From: Amaurobius ferox
Taxonomy: Eukaryota > Arthropoda > Arachnida > Araneae > Amaurobiidae
Length of the DNA stretch: 64,000 nt
NCBI GenBank assembly: GCA_951213105.1
Contig: OX578135.1
Coordinates: 163,463,250-163,527,249 of the forward strand
Direction: 5' to 3'
Shown: positions 1 through 10,749 of the stretch, piece by piece
How the letters are laid out: each line of letters starts with the position of its first letter
Position numbering within the stretch: the stretch's first letter is position 1
Notes under the pieces: model-generated
What the model was told of the DNA's origin: nothing
What the model saw: the letters and a program-made list of their open reading frames with translations, nothing else
Databases searched by the model: none
Made by a program: the position numbers and the translations under genes

Positions 1-39
1 ATTCGCATTTTCACTTTAGGAAGTATTATTGAAATAATT

Positions 40-190
40 ATGGGTGGTTGTTCTGTACAGAACTGCTCTAATCATTCTAGAAAGGGTTTTAGGCTATTTT
101 GCTTTCCTAGAAACGGAGAAAGAAGAAAACAATAGCTAATAAATAGTCGGCACGATAATCGGATAGCCGGTACTGGAGCATACTTGTGAG
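40..190 (+). pseudogene. THAP zinc-finger exon 1, decayed
   Basis: From the ATG at 40 the frame begins MGGCSVQNCSNHSRKGFRLF, the start of a THAP (C2CH) DNA-binding domain with its first cysteine pair, then a CFPRN motif and a run of basic residues. A TAG stands where the opposite arm has the conserved TGG tryptophan, and a TGA where the opposite arm has TGC. The splice donor that follows GAG in the other arm is lost here. The THAP domain recognises transposon ends in P-like elements; this copy cannot be functional. Confidence 0.65.
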
Positions 191-1253
191 AGCTAGTCCT
201 ACAATATTCTAATTGAAACTTATTTTTTTATATAAAATATTTATTTTGAACACTTATTTTATAATTTCTGTAACTGTAGTATGGATTATTAATGATTTTT
301 AGTTGCTATAGTCTTATTTTAGTACACTTTTTTTGTAATGGAAACATCACCTTGAATGCATTATACTGTTTTCAAAACCTAGAAGTAAATAGCTTCAAAT
401 TATACATATATATATTAAAGATTTATTCCTGTTACACCAATATCTTTCAAGTTTTATACACTTTGTTGTATTTTAGATCATAATGAATCACAGAATTGGT
501 GAATTCTGCTATCAACAAACTGTCGCCAAGTGGAAAACTTGCCATGTTATAGTAATTAAATTGGCACTCGTGTACAAATTGAAATTGGCACTCGTGTATA
601 TTCAATTTAAAATTCTCTACATTTTGAATAAATTTTTCAAAATAGTTTTACTTTAATGAAGTTTTTTTAATAACATGTATGAATGTTTGCCTCACATATT
701 TGAAAGTTTGCTAACTACTTTGTATTTCAAGAGGAAAATACTAATAATAACCTACTAAGCTCGGCTTTATTTTCATAAAATGATTTTCAAACAATAGTTG
801 ATCATTAAGTAGCTATTATGATAAACGTATTCCGATTTATTTACTATTTTAGCTTATGTTTGCATAATTACTATAACATGGCGAGTTTTTCACTTGGCGA
901 CAGTTTGTTGATAGTAGGATTCACAAATTCTGTGATTCATTATGATCTAAAAATACAAGAAAGTGTATAAAACTTGAAAGATATTGGTGTAACAGCAATA
1001 TATCTTTAATATATATATATATATAGCTTCAAATTATATATATATATAATTTGAAGCTATTTTCTTCTAGGTTTGGAAGAGAGTATAATGCAAGGGGATG
1101 TTTAGATTACAAACCAAGTGTACTAAGATAAGATTATAGCAACTAAAAATCATTAATAATCCATACTACAGTTACAGAAATTATAAAATAAGTGTTTAAA
1201 ATAAAAAATTTATATGAAAAAAGAAGTGTCAATTAGAATATTGTAGAACTTAC

Positions 1254-1384
1254 CTCGCATAAGTATGCTCCATTACCGGATATCCAATTATTTATTATCC
1301 ATTGTTTTCTTCTTTCTTCGTTTCTAGAAAAACGAAATAGCCTAAAACCCTTTTTAGAATGATTAGAGCAGTTCGGTGCCCCAT
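1254..1384 (-). pseudogene. THAP exon 1, inverted second copy
   Basis: Reading leftward from 1384 the sequence encodes NCSNHSKKGFRLFRF, then a WIINNW segment and ends YLCE followed by GTAAGT, a good splice donor. It is the mirror copy of the exon at 40-190 and keeps the tryptophan and the third cysteine lost there. A small deletion near the start shifts the frame between the ATG and the first conserved cysteine. It supplies the evidence that the family is spliced after the LCE motif. Confidence 0.6.
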
Positions 1385-1550
1385 AAATATTTTAATAATA
1401 CTTCCTAAAGTGAAAATACGAATAGAGCTAATGCTAATGGATTGCTCTTCCAGCTACGGTGGGCTTCAATATGCTTGATGAGTCAGCTCGTATATAGAGG
1501 AGCCTTATGTTTGCGTATACTGAAAGTGTAACACGATATTTTGTCACTGT

Positions 1551-1605
1551 ATTACGAACAAACGGCAAAACATACAGTTATGAAATTTTGCCGTTTGTTC
1601 GTAAT
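1551..1605. repeat. Perfect 20-bp hairpin
   Basis: ATTACGAACAAACGGCAAAA at 1551-1570 is exactly complementary to 1586-1605, with a 15-nt loop. It lies at the edge of a GC-richer block that continues to 1803 and resumes after the Tc1 insertion. Function is unknown; it could be a transposon terminus or subterminal hairpin. Confidence 0.75.
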
Positions 1606-1803
1606 AAATAAGCAATCGGCACGACATAGATTATGATGCAAGCTTTGCGAGCGCCAGGACGTAGGAGACGAAGCCTCCCAACTCACGAAACGAGTTTTAG
1701 GGTTGGCGAGCGTTGTGAGCTGGGTGCAGAAGCTTGATGAAATTGTTCGCAAAACGAGTCAAGGTGAGAGTCAGCTAATAAGAGGGCGAAGTACCAACGG
1801 ATG
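1606..1803. other. GC-rich repeat block, left part
   Basis: Contains GCGAGCGCCAGGACGTAGGA and ACGAAACGAGTTTTAGGGTTGGCGAG, resembling the modules at 3420-4275. It was probably one block with them before the Tc1 element inserted. No coding potential is visible. Confidence 0.45.
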
Positions 1804-2037
1804 TACACTGCTGGCCATTAAAATTGCTACACCATGAAGGCGGCATGCAACAAACGTCAAATTTGCATGGAAGGTACTACATGCTGGGATATGCAAATAA
1901 ATTAGCATTGCAGCGCTTGCGCACAAAGCAGATATGAGTAACGTCATCTACATTCTGTATAAAAGGGAAGATTGCACAGAGGGTTTCTCATTCGGAAATT
2001 GCATTTGAGCGTTGGTTGTTTCTGTGAAGGTCGTGTT

Positions 2038-2237
2038 ATGCCTCGTGTAAACAGAAGAAACTCCTACCAGCACATATCGAAATTCGAACGCGGCTGGATC
2101 GTGGTCTATCAGTACTGCGGTTTATCATTCCGCGACGTTGTTTCTCGCGTTAGTCGGGATCCCATGACTGTCAGGCGAATATAGAATCAATGGGTCCAGG
2201 AGGGCCATACTGGATCTCAGCGGCCCCGGGCTACTAA
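2038..2237 (+). pseudogene. Tc1 transposase N-terminus (left arm)
   Basis: The frame starts MPRVNRRNSYQHISKFERG and runs through the first helix-turn-helix to a SRDPMTVRRI segment, then hits a TAG where the right arm has TGG. It corresponds to the paired-like DNA-binding domain of a Tc1 transposase. It ends abruptly at the junction with the opposite-strand copy near 2237. Confidence 0.7.
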
Positions 2238-2920
2238 AAGTGCGAGCCACGGTCCTTAACACGTCAGAAATGTATCGGTGGCTTTCCACATTACTGGCTA
2301 TGCGAACAAGAGGTGACCGGGATCTGTACCCAATGGCACGCCATACCATCATGCCAGGTGCTGGGCCCGTATGGCGATGCCTGTTGCAAGCTGGCAACGT
2401 TCGTTCTCCTTGGTGCCTTCACACATGAATACGTCCATCATGATGCTGTACGCAGAACCGGGATTCGTCTGAAAAGACGACGTGGTGCCATTTCTGTGTC
2501 CAGTGTCGTCGTTTGTCGCACCACTGTAGGCGCGCCTGTCTCTGCTGCACAGTCAAGGGAAGCCGCAACAATGGTCGCCGTGCTGACAGTTCGTGCGGAC
2601 ACTTGTTCTGCAAACGAGCCAAGTTCCTGACTCAGGCTACATGACGTGGCTGTACGATTCCGCAAGGCCGAGAGGACAACATGTCCGTCTTCTCGGGCGT
2701 TAGTGGCCCGGGGCCACTGAGATCCTGCATGGCGTTCAGTATGGCCCTCCTGGATCCATCAATTCCATATTCGCCTGACAATCATGGGATCCCGATCAAC
2801 GCGAGCAGCAATATTGCGGAACGATAAACCGCAGGCCCGATGGGTCACGATCCTACCGCGTTCGAATTGCGACATGTGCTGGTAGGAGTTTCTCCTTCTT
2901 AGACGAGGCATAAGACGACC
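2238..2920 (-). pseudogene. Tc1 transposase, 3'-truncated and frameshifted
   Basis: Leftward from the start near 2911 the product begins MPRLRRRNSYQHMSQFERGR, then a DRDPMIVRRIWN segment. After frame changes comes the catalytic core with WHHVVFSDESRFCVQHHDGR (second catalytic Asp region) and PGMMVWRAIGYRSRSPL. It ends near HRYISDVLRT before the third catalytic residue. A Tc1 transposase would cut and paste the element at TA sites; this one lacks the C-terminus and has several frame breaks. Confidence 0.75.
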
Positions 2921-3144
2921 TTCACACAACCAACCAAAGTTCAAATGCGATTTCCGAATGAGAAAACCGCTGTGCAATCTTCCCTTTTATATAGAATGTA
3001 GATGACGTTACTCATACTTGCTTTATGAGCATGCGCTGCAATGCTAATCATTTGCATATCCCAGCATGTAGTACCTTTCAGGCAAATTTGACGTTTGTTG
3101 CATGCCGTTTTCATGGTGTAGCAATTTTAATGGCCAGCAGTGTA

Positions 3145-3311
3145 TCACGCCCAGTGTTTCTTTCAGGATTTTTTGGCCGGAGGGGCGAATGACATTTTAG
3201 GGAGGATAAGTTTTCTATTTGCCCTATATACATATACTTAAATGCTGTCACATAAATAGAAACTAGGTTAACATAAAATGTCTCCAGGTGGTATGCCTGA
3301 AAGAAACACCG
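3145..3311. mobile_element. Short inverted-repeat element (MITE-like)
   Basis: GTGTTTCTTTCAGG near 3150 is exactly complementary to CCTGAAAGAAACAC near 3297, with weaker complementarity continuing inward (GACATTTTA against TAAAATGTC). The CAGTGTTTCT-type end recalls hAT termini. There is no coding capacity and no clear target duplication, so the exact limits are uncertain. Confidence 0.5.
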
Positions 3312-3419
3312 ATCTCGCCTGCGACGAGCTCCGATTAATGAGCGGCAGGAATGGAGGGTGGAATCTTGGAGTTTTGCGAGCTTCAGCGAGTACAGGACAC
3401 GTAGGCAGTTAGTCGCAAC

Positions 3420-4275
3420 AAGGTTAACAGGCGTAAAGAAGCGAGCTCCAGGACTGGAGAATGTCAGTTAATGAGGGACGGTCCCCAACAATCGTATTAC
3501 GCCTGCATTTTATGCGACACTAAAGTGCTTAGCGAGTAGGAGGTGAAGGTGTTGGCGAGCAAGGGGGTGAAAGCGTCAGCAAGCACAGGACACGTAGGAG
3601 TGGTAAGAGGTCGTATGAGACAGCCGGGTTGAAATAGCTCGCGAAGCGAGTTCCAGGATTGGTGAATGTCAGTTAATAAAAGTCGGGCCCTACAGGCGTA
3701 TTACGCCTGCGTAGCAGATGGCCCTAAAATGCTTGCGAAGTGAGCGTAGAAAGACAGGGCAGAGCTCAACTGGTATATTACGCTTACGTAGCAGGTAGCA
3801 GCTCGCGAAGCGAGCAGGGGGTGGAGACAACGGGCATATTACGCCTATGCAGCAGATGGCATTAAAGTGCTTGCGAAGCGAGTTACGAGCACTGGCGAGC
3901 GTAGTGTACAAGGGGGTGAAAGCGTCAGCGAGCTCAGGACATGCAGGAGGACGTGTGAGCTGGACGGCTTGAAATATCTCGCGAAGTGTGTTTCAGGGTT
4001 GGTGAATATCAGTAAATAAGCGACAGTCTTAACGGACGTATTACGCCTGTGTAGCAGGTGGCACTGAAATGCCCGCGAAGTGAGTTAAGCGAGCGATAAC
4101 AAGTTGGGGGCGAAGCCATTTACGTGGGCTGGTGAGTGTAGAGATCAGGGGGCGCAGCCCAACAGCTACTCTTTCCCTAACGGGCGTATTATGCTTATGT
4201 AGCAGCTGGCATTAAAGTGCTCGCGAAGAGAGTGTCAGAGAGTTGGAGGCGAGCGATAGAAAACATATTATGAAC
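3420..4275. repeat. Array of double-palindrome modules
   Basis: About six copies of a roughly 50-bp module occur near 3491, 3711, 3776, 3833, 4033 and 4183. Each contains a GGCGTATTACGCC-type palindrome, then GTAGCAGRTGGC, then a CTCGCGAAGCGAG-type palindrome. A longer unit (GGGGGTGAAAGCGTCAGC) recurs at about 3566 and 3911, giving a higher-order period near 345 bp. The block is much GC-richer than its surroundings. It resembles subterminal repeats of a large DNA transposon, but I cannot name the family. Confidence 0.7.
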
Positions 4276-4374
4276 ATCTTGCCTAAGCTTTGGTGACGAT
4301 ACTTTAAATCATATTTTTAAATATAATAAATAGAAACTTCCCAAATACAGCAAATATGCAAAAACCTGGTTTAC

Positions 4375-5115
4375 TAGTTTTAAATGAAAACAGCCATCTT
4401 CTTCAGAACTGAAGAGCAAGAGACCTCATTTACTAAAGTTGGCAATACAGCTAAAATAACTTCATTAAAAGCAGCATAAAACACCAAAATTAATAGTATC
4501 GACCAGTTTCAAAGACAAAAATTGCATTATTAAGGCATACAAGAAGCACAACCTTCACATGTGAGAGAAAGATTCGCGACTGATGTACGAATAGCAAAAG
4601 TGATAGGATTGAAACAGTGTTGCCGGTGGCTACAGACGAAAAAAAGAGATAAAACAACCCAGGAAAAAGGAACAAGAGGAGGGATACAATGAATGAATGG
4701 TAAAATACCAGAGGAAAGTGAACATCCAACACAGGATTCAACTCATTTGTTCATAAAAGGCCAGTTCAATTAAAAATGATCAAACCAACATGAAAAAAGA
4801 AAAAAAGACTAAATAGATCAGTCACAAATCTTTCTCTCACAAGTGAAGGTTGCACTTTTTGTGTGTCCTGATGAAGAAGGTAGTTTTACTCGAAACAGGT
4901 CAATACTATTAATTTGTGGGTTATATGTTGCTTTTAACGAAGTTATTTTAGTTGTATTACTTTAGCAGTAGTTTGAGATGTGCATAAAGTTGGCAATGCT
5001 GGTTCAAGTACAGTCAGTAATAATATTGCTCATTTTACTTGAGTAAGCGGGGTCTTGCTTCTTGTCAGTCCTGAAGAAGAAGACTGTTATTTGCCTTTGA
5101 ATCTAGTAGCCCAGT
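4375..5115. repeat. Large diverged inverted repeat
   Basis: The left arm (about 4380-4590) is complementary to the right arm (about 4815-5110). Matching blocks include CTTTCTCTCACA, GGTCAATACTATTAATTT and GAAGTTATTTTAG. The right arm has an insertion of roughly 60 bp. The spacer, about 4600-4810, has no homology I recognise. It looks like two head-to-head copies of a retroelement tail. Confidence 0.7.
4861..4905 (+). ncRNA. Degenerate hammerhead-like motif
   Basis: CTGATGA (4868-4874), CGAAAC (4891-4896) and GTC (4899-4901) occur in the order and spacing of a minimal hammerhead ribozyme with a very short stem III. Four stem-I pairs are possible between TGTGTC upstream and AATAC downstream, with a mismatch at the first pair. 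Stem II is poorly paired, so activity is unlikely. Penelope-like elements are known to carry such ribozymes, but no RT is adjacent here. Confidence 0.35.
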
Positions 5116-5903
5116 TTTTTGCATGTATGGTGTACTTACTTTTATTGTGTTATTATTGCAGCAGATTTTGAATGATTGATTGCTTGTTCATATTTTTAAA
5201 GTAAGAAACTTAAAGAATGATGCAAACATATTTCCCCATTTCTTTAAATTATTCAGATATAACAATTTTGTATTTCCAAAATAACATTTTATTTGTTTGT
5301 TATAAGTTTAAGAACTACATACGTAGAGCTTAAAAATTATTAAGCATGATCATGAATACATTTTATTCATAAATATTTAGACTGCTAGTATGACAATTTT
5401 TCAGAAATTTTCAAACATGCATAATTTACAATGTCAAGTTTTACTTTTACTAGCAGCAGATCTATAATTAGAAACCATTAGAAAATGTACTTTGATTTAT
5501 CTCTTTTATACACTCTATGCAGTATCATTTGAATACATCATGATTTTGGTCACTAAAATTATGAATTCCCTCTTGCTTAACAATAATAATAAAAAAATAC
5601 TGAGACCAGTAAATTAACAAAGTTATTTACAGAAATCAAACATTGGGCACTATTAAATGTAACAGAAAGTAAAATGATAACGGAAAAAATATAATACACA
5701 TGAATACGGGAAGAAAATTCTACACTTCACGGCATAATAGGATTGGGTTTTGACTAAAATGGCACTAATACACATTATTTACATACATAGAAATTTCGGC
5801 AAGGCAGTTTGTAGTATGCAATTGCAATACTGATGCTAGAAAAGGCAACAAGTGTGACAGACGAGTATGAAAATATATTTACACACAAAACAATTTTTAA
5901 AAG

Positions 5904-5905
<2 letters not shown>

Positions 5906-5949
<44 letters not shown>
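5906..5949. repeat. (TA)n microsatellite
   Basis: About 44 bp of uninterrupted TA repeats. Confidence 0.95.
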
Positions 5950-5950
<1 letters not shown>

Positions 5951-6648
5951 CCTTTTTTGTTCAGTGTAACAAGGTTATTTAATGAAAAGAACTATGTTTT
6001 AGAAGGCAAATAGAATTGCATGCACCTCCTGAAGATTTTACAATTTCTTTGTCTTCTATCCTTTGCTATTCCATTGTAATTAATTCTAATATTATTTTAA
6101 TTAGTTTTATTTCTTATGGATTGTTGTTTTGTTTCCCCAACAATTTATATCTTACTGACTTGTATTTCATTGATTTCTTAATATAGTATTCATTAAGAGT
6201 TGCTTTAATTAGTTTTAGGTGATTTACAATGTGTCTTCAAGCTCAGATTTTTTAGATTCATGGAATGTTCAAGGGTAACTAGAGTGCAGAAATAATTTTT
6301 TAATCTCAAGTTTATGAAAGCAAAATGTAGCACAAGTAACATGCTCTTAAAATAAATTCTGAATAAGTAATAACTTCAGATGGCTTTTATTCTGTTCCAA
6401 GATGTGCCATAAAATCGGAATAATAATTTGGTAAACCCAGTACCCATCAAATTAATGATTACACATGTTTAATGTATGATATGAATAATTGAATAGTGTT
6501 AAACAGCAGTTTAAATATGCCAGGTAATTAAATGTCATTATATGTTACAAATCCTCTGTAACAGGTTAAAATGACTTGGTAAAACTAACCACAACATAAG
6601 GCAATATTGCTATAGGGTATGTTTTATATAATTACAGCCATCTTTACC

Positions 6649-6701
6649 AAGTTTGAGAGTCCTGTGGGCTCTTGGAGTCCAGTCACAGGACTCTCAAATT
6701 T
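6649..6701. repeat. Strong hairpin
   Basis: TTTGAGAGTCCTGTG (6652-6666) is exactly complementary to 6684-6698; three more outer pairs give about 18 bp around a 17-nt loop. It could fold as a small-RNA precursor or be a relic of a short inverted-repeat element. No flanking repeat is visible. Confidence 0.6.
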
Positions 6702-8414
6702 TAAGGGGCTTCACAACTCACATTTTTAATTATAGATATGTTGATATTGAAAGTGATGTTGACACTAGAGTCTCCATAAAAATTGTTGAGTCTAAACCCT
6801 CCCCAAATCATAAAGGCAACTTTGCACATTATGAAAAATAAAAATGAATTTAATGGCATAAATACAGAATGTGACTTTGCATGCAAACAATAAATACAGT
6901 CAACTCCTGATTATCCATGGTAATGGATGGCATCAGTTCTGCAGGTAATAAAATTTGTGAATAATCCAAATTTTACAGGAAAAATAAAATGAACTACAAA
7001 ATACATAATATAAGCACTATGTTGTATTCAGTTGTGGTTATTACTTATAGTTATTATTGCAAGCCTATAATACATAAAGTTACTTGTTTAAATTGTTTTA
7101 AAATAATCAGTTACTGGATTCTGTTTTCTAACAGGAAAACATTTTTGTTTATATCAGGACGGCAGTTGGCACAAAACCACCTTTTCAGCTAATAATGCAT
7201 CGCTTTGTCCTTCAAGGTACTCTAGCAATTATAGGGCTAGAAACAGTTGTTCTTTGAGCTCAATGTTGATAAAACCAGTCTAATTTTGCTTTATATACAC
7301 TGACAGTTTCATTACTTTTCTATTTTTCATTGTGGAGGATGAACTAACTGGCTATAGATGAAAATATCAGAAGCTTGTCCTCTTGATTTAGAATGTCATG
7401 AATTGCTGTTTCCCCTATTCCATATTCTAAATAAATCTATTTTCTTGTAGTACCATTATAAACTTTATTAACAAAGTTTTTGATTAATTGCTAAAACTTC
7501 AATTCGTCCTGTATGATTAGAGACCTTATATTTTAGTGATTAAAAAATATAACCACACAGTCGCAAATAATCAGGAGCTGACTGTAACCAGACCACTAAG
7601 TAAATTGTTGCACACATAGAATGCCATAAGCAGACGATTAATTTGGAACTACTTGGAATTTCTTCTAGAAGGAATTTCAAGCAATTTCAAAATCAAGTCT
7701 ACTTACAACATTCTGTTTATGCAGCAATTTTGCAATGATTCACAGAAAATCCTAAAATCCATTTTCTAGATAAAACTAGAAAAACAATTTATTGCAAAGT
7801 ATAACAGAATAAAAACAATATATTTCAATATACAATGAAACCTATCTAAGACACAAACCAACAGTTCATGGTAAAAGGGGTAGCTGAATATAGGGAGTTA
7901 TGTGTATGGAGTGAAAATTATGTGTCAAATTCATTGGACATTTACTAGAGGTGATCATTAAAAGTTTTACTGTACACTTTTAAGTATACCATTCCATAAG
8001 TAAATCATATAGTGTAAAAATGCATGCCAAAATTGAAATAGATATGTAGGCATTTATCAGTACACACTACTGAGTCACATGTTACAGAAAGAATGTTCCT
8101 GGCATTATGCTTTGAACTCTGTTCAGAAGGAAACAGTGCCTGTTTAGTTTCAAATTAAACATGGGAGATGGACTTCAATCTTATGAGTTTAGTCTTTTTA
8201 ATATTTAATCTGTAGTTTCATATTGCTGTTATATTTTATGCAGTATACAACTAACAAAATTGTTGAAAGCAAGAGAAAACATTTTAATTTAACTAATAAT
8301 CATAGTAATATTTAGAAATATGACATTGCAAGCACTGTGTAATGCGTACTGTAAGGAAAAATGAGTGATATGGTCACCTGTGATGGACACCCGAGTCACC
8401 ATTCTATATAATGT

Positions 8415-9870
8415 ACAGCTTCATCATCACCACCACTCATCGTGCCTAGTGGCATATAAGGCCTTTAGCTTGCATCATCAACCTGGTTGATCATGTGCCG
8501 AAGTCCTTGCTTTTGACCAGCTCGGCCATCCCACCTGATTTCTTTCTTGTTCTCTAAGTTAGCTTGGTCGACCTAAAAAATATTTTTCCTTTGGGTGCCC
8601 AAGTAAGTGCCACAACAGAGATGTTATGCTGTGGCATTCTTAAGATGTGTCCAGTTCAGCTCCATCTTCATTTTTTTGTTTTTATTTTGATTGCTTTCTG
8701 ACCAGTGCGCTTGTAAAGTTCAATATTAGTAATAATATAAGGCCAAAATACTGGCAAAATTTTAATAAATTTATTTACATCTTTAATGCGTTCATCATCT
8801 AGCTTTACATTTTCAGAAGTTTTTCATTAATTCTTAAGATTTTTGCTTTACTTTTATTTATTCGCAAATCAGTAGTTTTCTGTTGCAGATCACAAAATCT
8901 AGAGGCCAAAAAGACAATGTCATCTGCAAAATCTAAATCTTGAAAGAAATCTAAAATCTCTAAATCTAAAGACTGGTGTGAATTTCCATTTAATACCTCT
9001 TCTCTTGTCTTTGATGGTGTGTTTCATGATTCAGTCAATGACTATAACAAATAATAAACCTGACATTAAATATCCCTGTTTTACACCTGATTTAATTTGG
9101 AAGGGCTCTTTCAGTTTTCCATTTACTCCAACACAGCAACTGCTGTTTCGATAAAGCTCCTTAATAATGTTAATAATTTTTTGGGGGGATTTCATAACTA
9201 TTAAGTATCTTTCATAACATATCTCTGTCAATAGTATCAAATGCTTTTCTAAAATCAATGAAATTTAAATATAGATGCATTATGTTCAATGCTTTGATTA
9301 ATGATGTTTCTCAAAGTGAAAATTATGTTGAGTGGTTCCAGCTCCATTTGGAAATCCTGCTTGTTCCTTTCTCAATACCTTCTCAATTTCGTTTTTTAAT
9401 CTGTTGGCCATAACTCTTCCAAAAACTTTAGCTGGAATAGACATTAAAATGATACTTATCCAGTTCTCGCTGGAAGAAAGATCTCCCTTTTTAGGTATTT
9501 TAATTATTCTTTCTATTTTTCTGGATAAGGTTAAATGAAGTTTTCAAATATCTAGTAGTCTCTTCAACATTAACTTTAATCATTTACGCAGCTATCATAT
9601 CATTTCTACAGGCTTTATTGGGTTTTAACACCTTCAAAGCATTTTTAATTTCGATCAACGAGATTTTCTCCATAGAAATATTTAAGGTAAATGGCATATC
9701 AATTGTGACCACTGGTTGCTTGCTAGAGTCAATGTTGTAAGCATTTAGTGTTTTTTCAAAATGTTCTCACCACCTTTCCTCAACTTCTACTTCAACAGAT
9801 AAAAGTCTACTATTCTCACCTTTGACTTCACATTCATGTTTTTTAACTTCACCATTTATAATGTATAGTT
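8415..9870 (-). mobile_element. LINE (non-LTR retrotransposon) fragment
   Basis: Read leftward, it contains degraded reverse transcriptase. First comes a VEVEERW..HFEKTLNA connector (about 9800-9720), then a palm block whose best segment (9258-9031) includes SSCCVGVNGKLKEPFQIKSG followed by VKQGYLMSGLLFVIVID. It ends in a C-terminal tail that reads into repeated GAT/GGT triplets near 8425. Multiple stops and frame shifts make it a fossil. The GVKQG motif and the tail type suit a CR1/RTE/I-like LINE; the clade cannot be settled here. Confidence 0.7.
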
Positions 9871-10190
9871 TAGTGATGAGCATTCACTTTTTATACTAAA
9901 TGGTTTAATTTGCAATGAGGAAAGTTGGCTATAAAATTTTACCAAGAAGCTTTAAAGTTGTTAAAAATGCAAATTTAAAATGAATGGGAAATAAATATAA
10001 GTGACCGAGAAAAACTGACAAATTTTAGTTAATGACTGCATAAAATTTTGCAAGCATTAGTACTTTACTTAGCATGCTGCTACTTTCCTTCTGTATGGGT
10101 AACACAATATAAAGTAAATATATACAAATGCAAACCATGTTATGCTTAGGAAATTTCTGCATTGTTTGGATCATCTATCAATTCATAAAT

Positions 10191-10293
10191 GCTTCATGCT
10201 GGGGTTAATGCTTTATGCTGGAGTTGGAGTTAATGCTTCATGCTGGGGTTAATGCTTCATGCTGGAGTTGGAGTTAATGCTTCATGCTGGGGT
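10191..10293. repeat. Minisatellite
   Basis: Alternating units GCTTCATGCTGGGGTTAAT (19 bp) and a 25-bp variant with GGAGTTGGAGTTAAT, in the order A-B-A-B-A. Confidence 0.9.
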
Positions 10294-10749
10294 TTATAAA
10301 GGCTTTATTGTATTTAAAAATATTAAGAAAATGTACAATTAGAAAAATAAAAATCTAAACACCACTGTCACTCATGCCCTTAAAGTTGTACAATCAAACT
10401 AAAAGTATTGCTACTCATAATAATGTCCACAACAAATAAATGGGCCATCTTCATATACATAACACAGGTCTATGAAATTTAAGTTTGTGAGTGTTTTATT
10501 TTTAAATTTATACTGGTTTTATAGTCTTTTGGGATGCTCATTTTGAAAATGATCTAAGTCTCTTCAATCATGTACAGCTTTTCACAATTTGTGTTTATAA
10601 ATAATAATAAAAAATAATCACATAAAACAATTTCAGATCATAATACGTTAAAATAGAATTATTTACATAGTGTTTTAGTCAAGGCCTTATATTGCCTTTT
10701 TTTTCACCTGGAAAATCTGTGTTTGTTGCTTTTTCTTTTATGTGATGTT

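Larger units (their letters stand above)
1..1430. repeat. Palindromic P-element-like (THAP) repeat
   Basis: Two diverged copies of the same sequence face each other: roughly 1-558 on the plus strand and 1422-865 on the minus strand, with a spacer of about 300 bp. Matching blocks include the start (TTTTCACTTTAGGAAGTATT), a THAP-type coding segment, an intron-like stretch and an inner block containing CAACAAACTGTCGCCAAGTG. The left arm may continue beyond the window edge. The spacer holds a short direct repeat (TTGGCACTCGTGTA twice). It reads as a fold-back derivative of a THAP-domain (P-element superfamily) transposon; the family assignment rests on the THAP-like coding segment. Confidence 0.7.
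1804..3144. mobile_element. Tc1/mariner element, head-to-head rearranged
   Basis: Inverted ends start CACTGCTGGCCATTAAAATT (1806) and end with its complement (3142), each flanked by the TA target duplication (1804-1805 and 3143-3144). The terminal homology is about 400 bp because both ends carry the 5' part of the element, including the transposase N-terminus. The minus-strand copy continues into the catalytic region, while the plus-strand copy stops at about 2237. The normal 3' third of the element has thus been replaced by an inverted 5' third. Several stops and frame breaks show it is dead. Confidence 0.85.
5116..8400. other. Non-coding AT-rich stretch
   Basis: No gene or named transposon was recognised. 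Contents: a (TA)n tract at 5906-5949, a strong hairpin at 6649-6701 and short low-complexity runs. It lies downstream of the LPGAT1 gene. Confidence 0.5.

Noticed and set aside
2313..2630. Plus-strand open frames inside the Tc1 element
   Set aside because: They are antisense to the recognisable transposase on the minus strand.
3690..3911. Minus-strand open frame in the palindrome array
   Set aside because: It simply translates the tandem modules (two similar stretches ending CYAGVI / CCIGVI).
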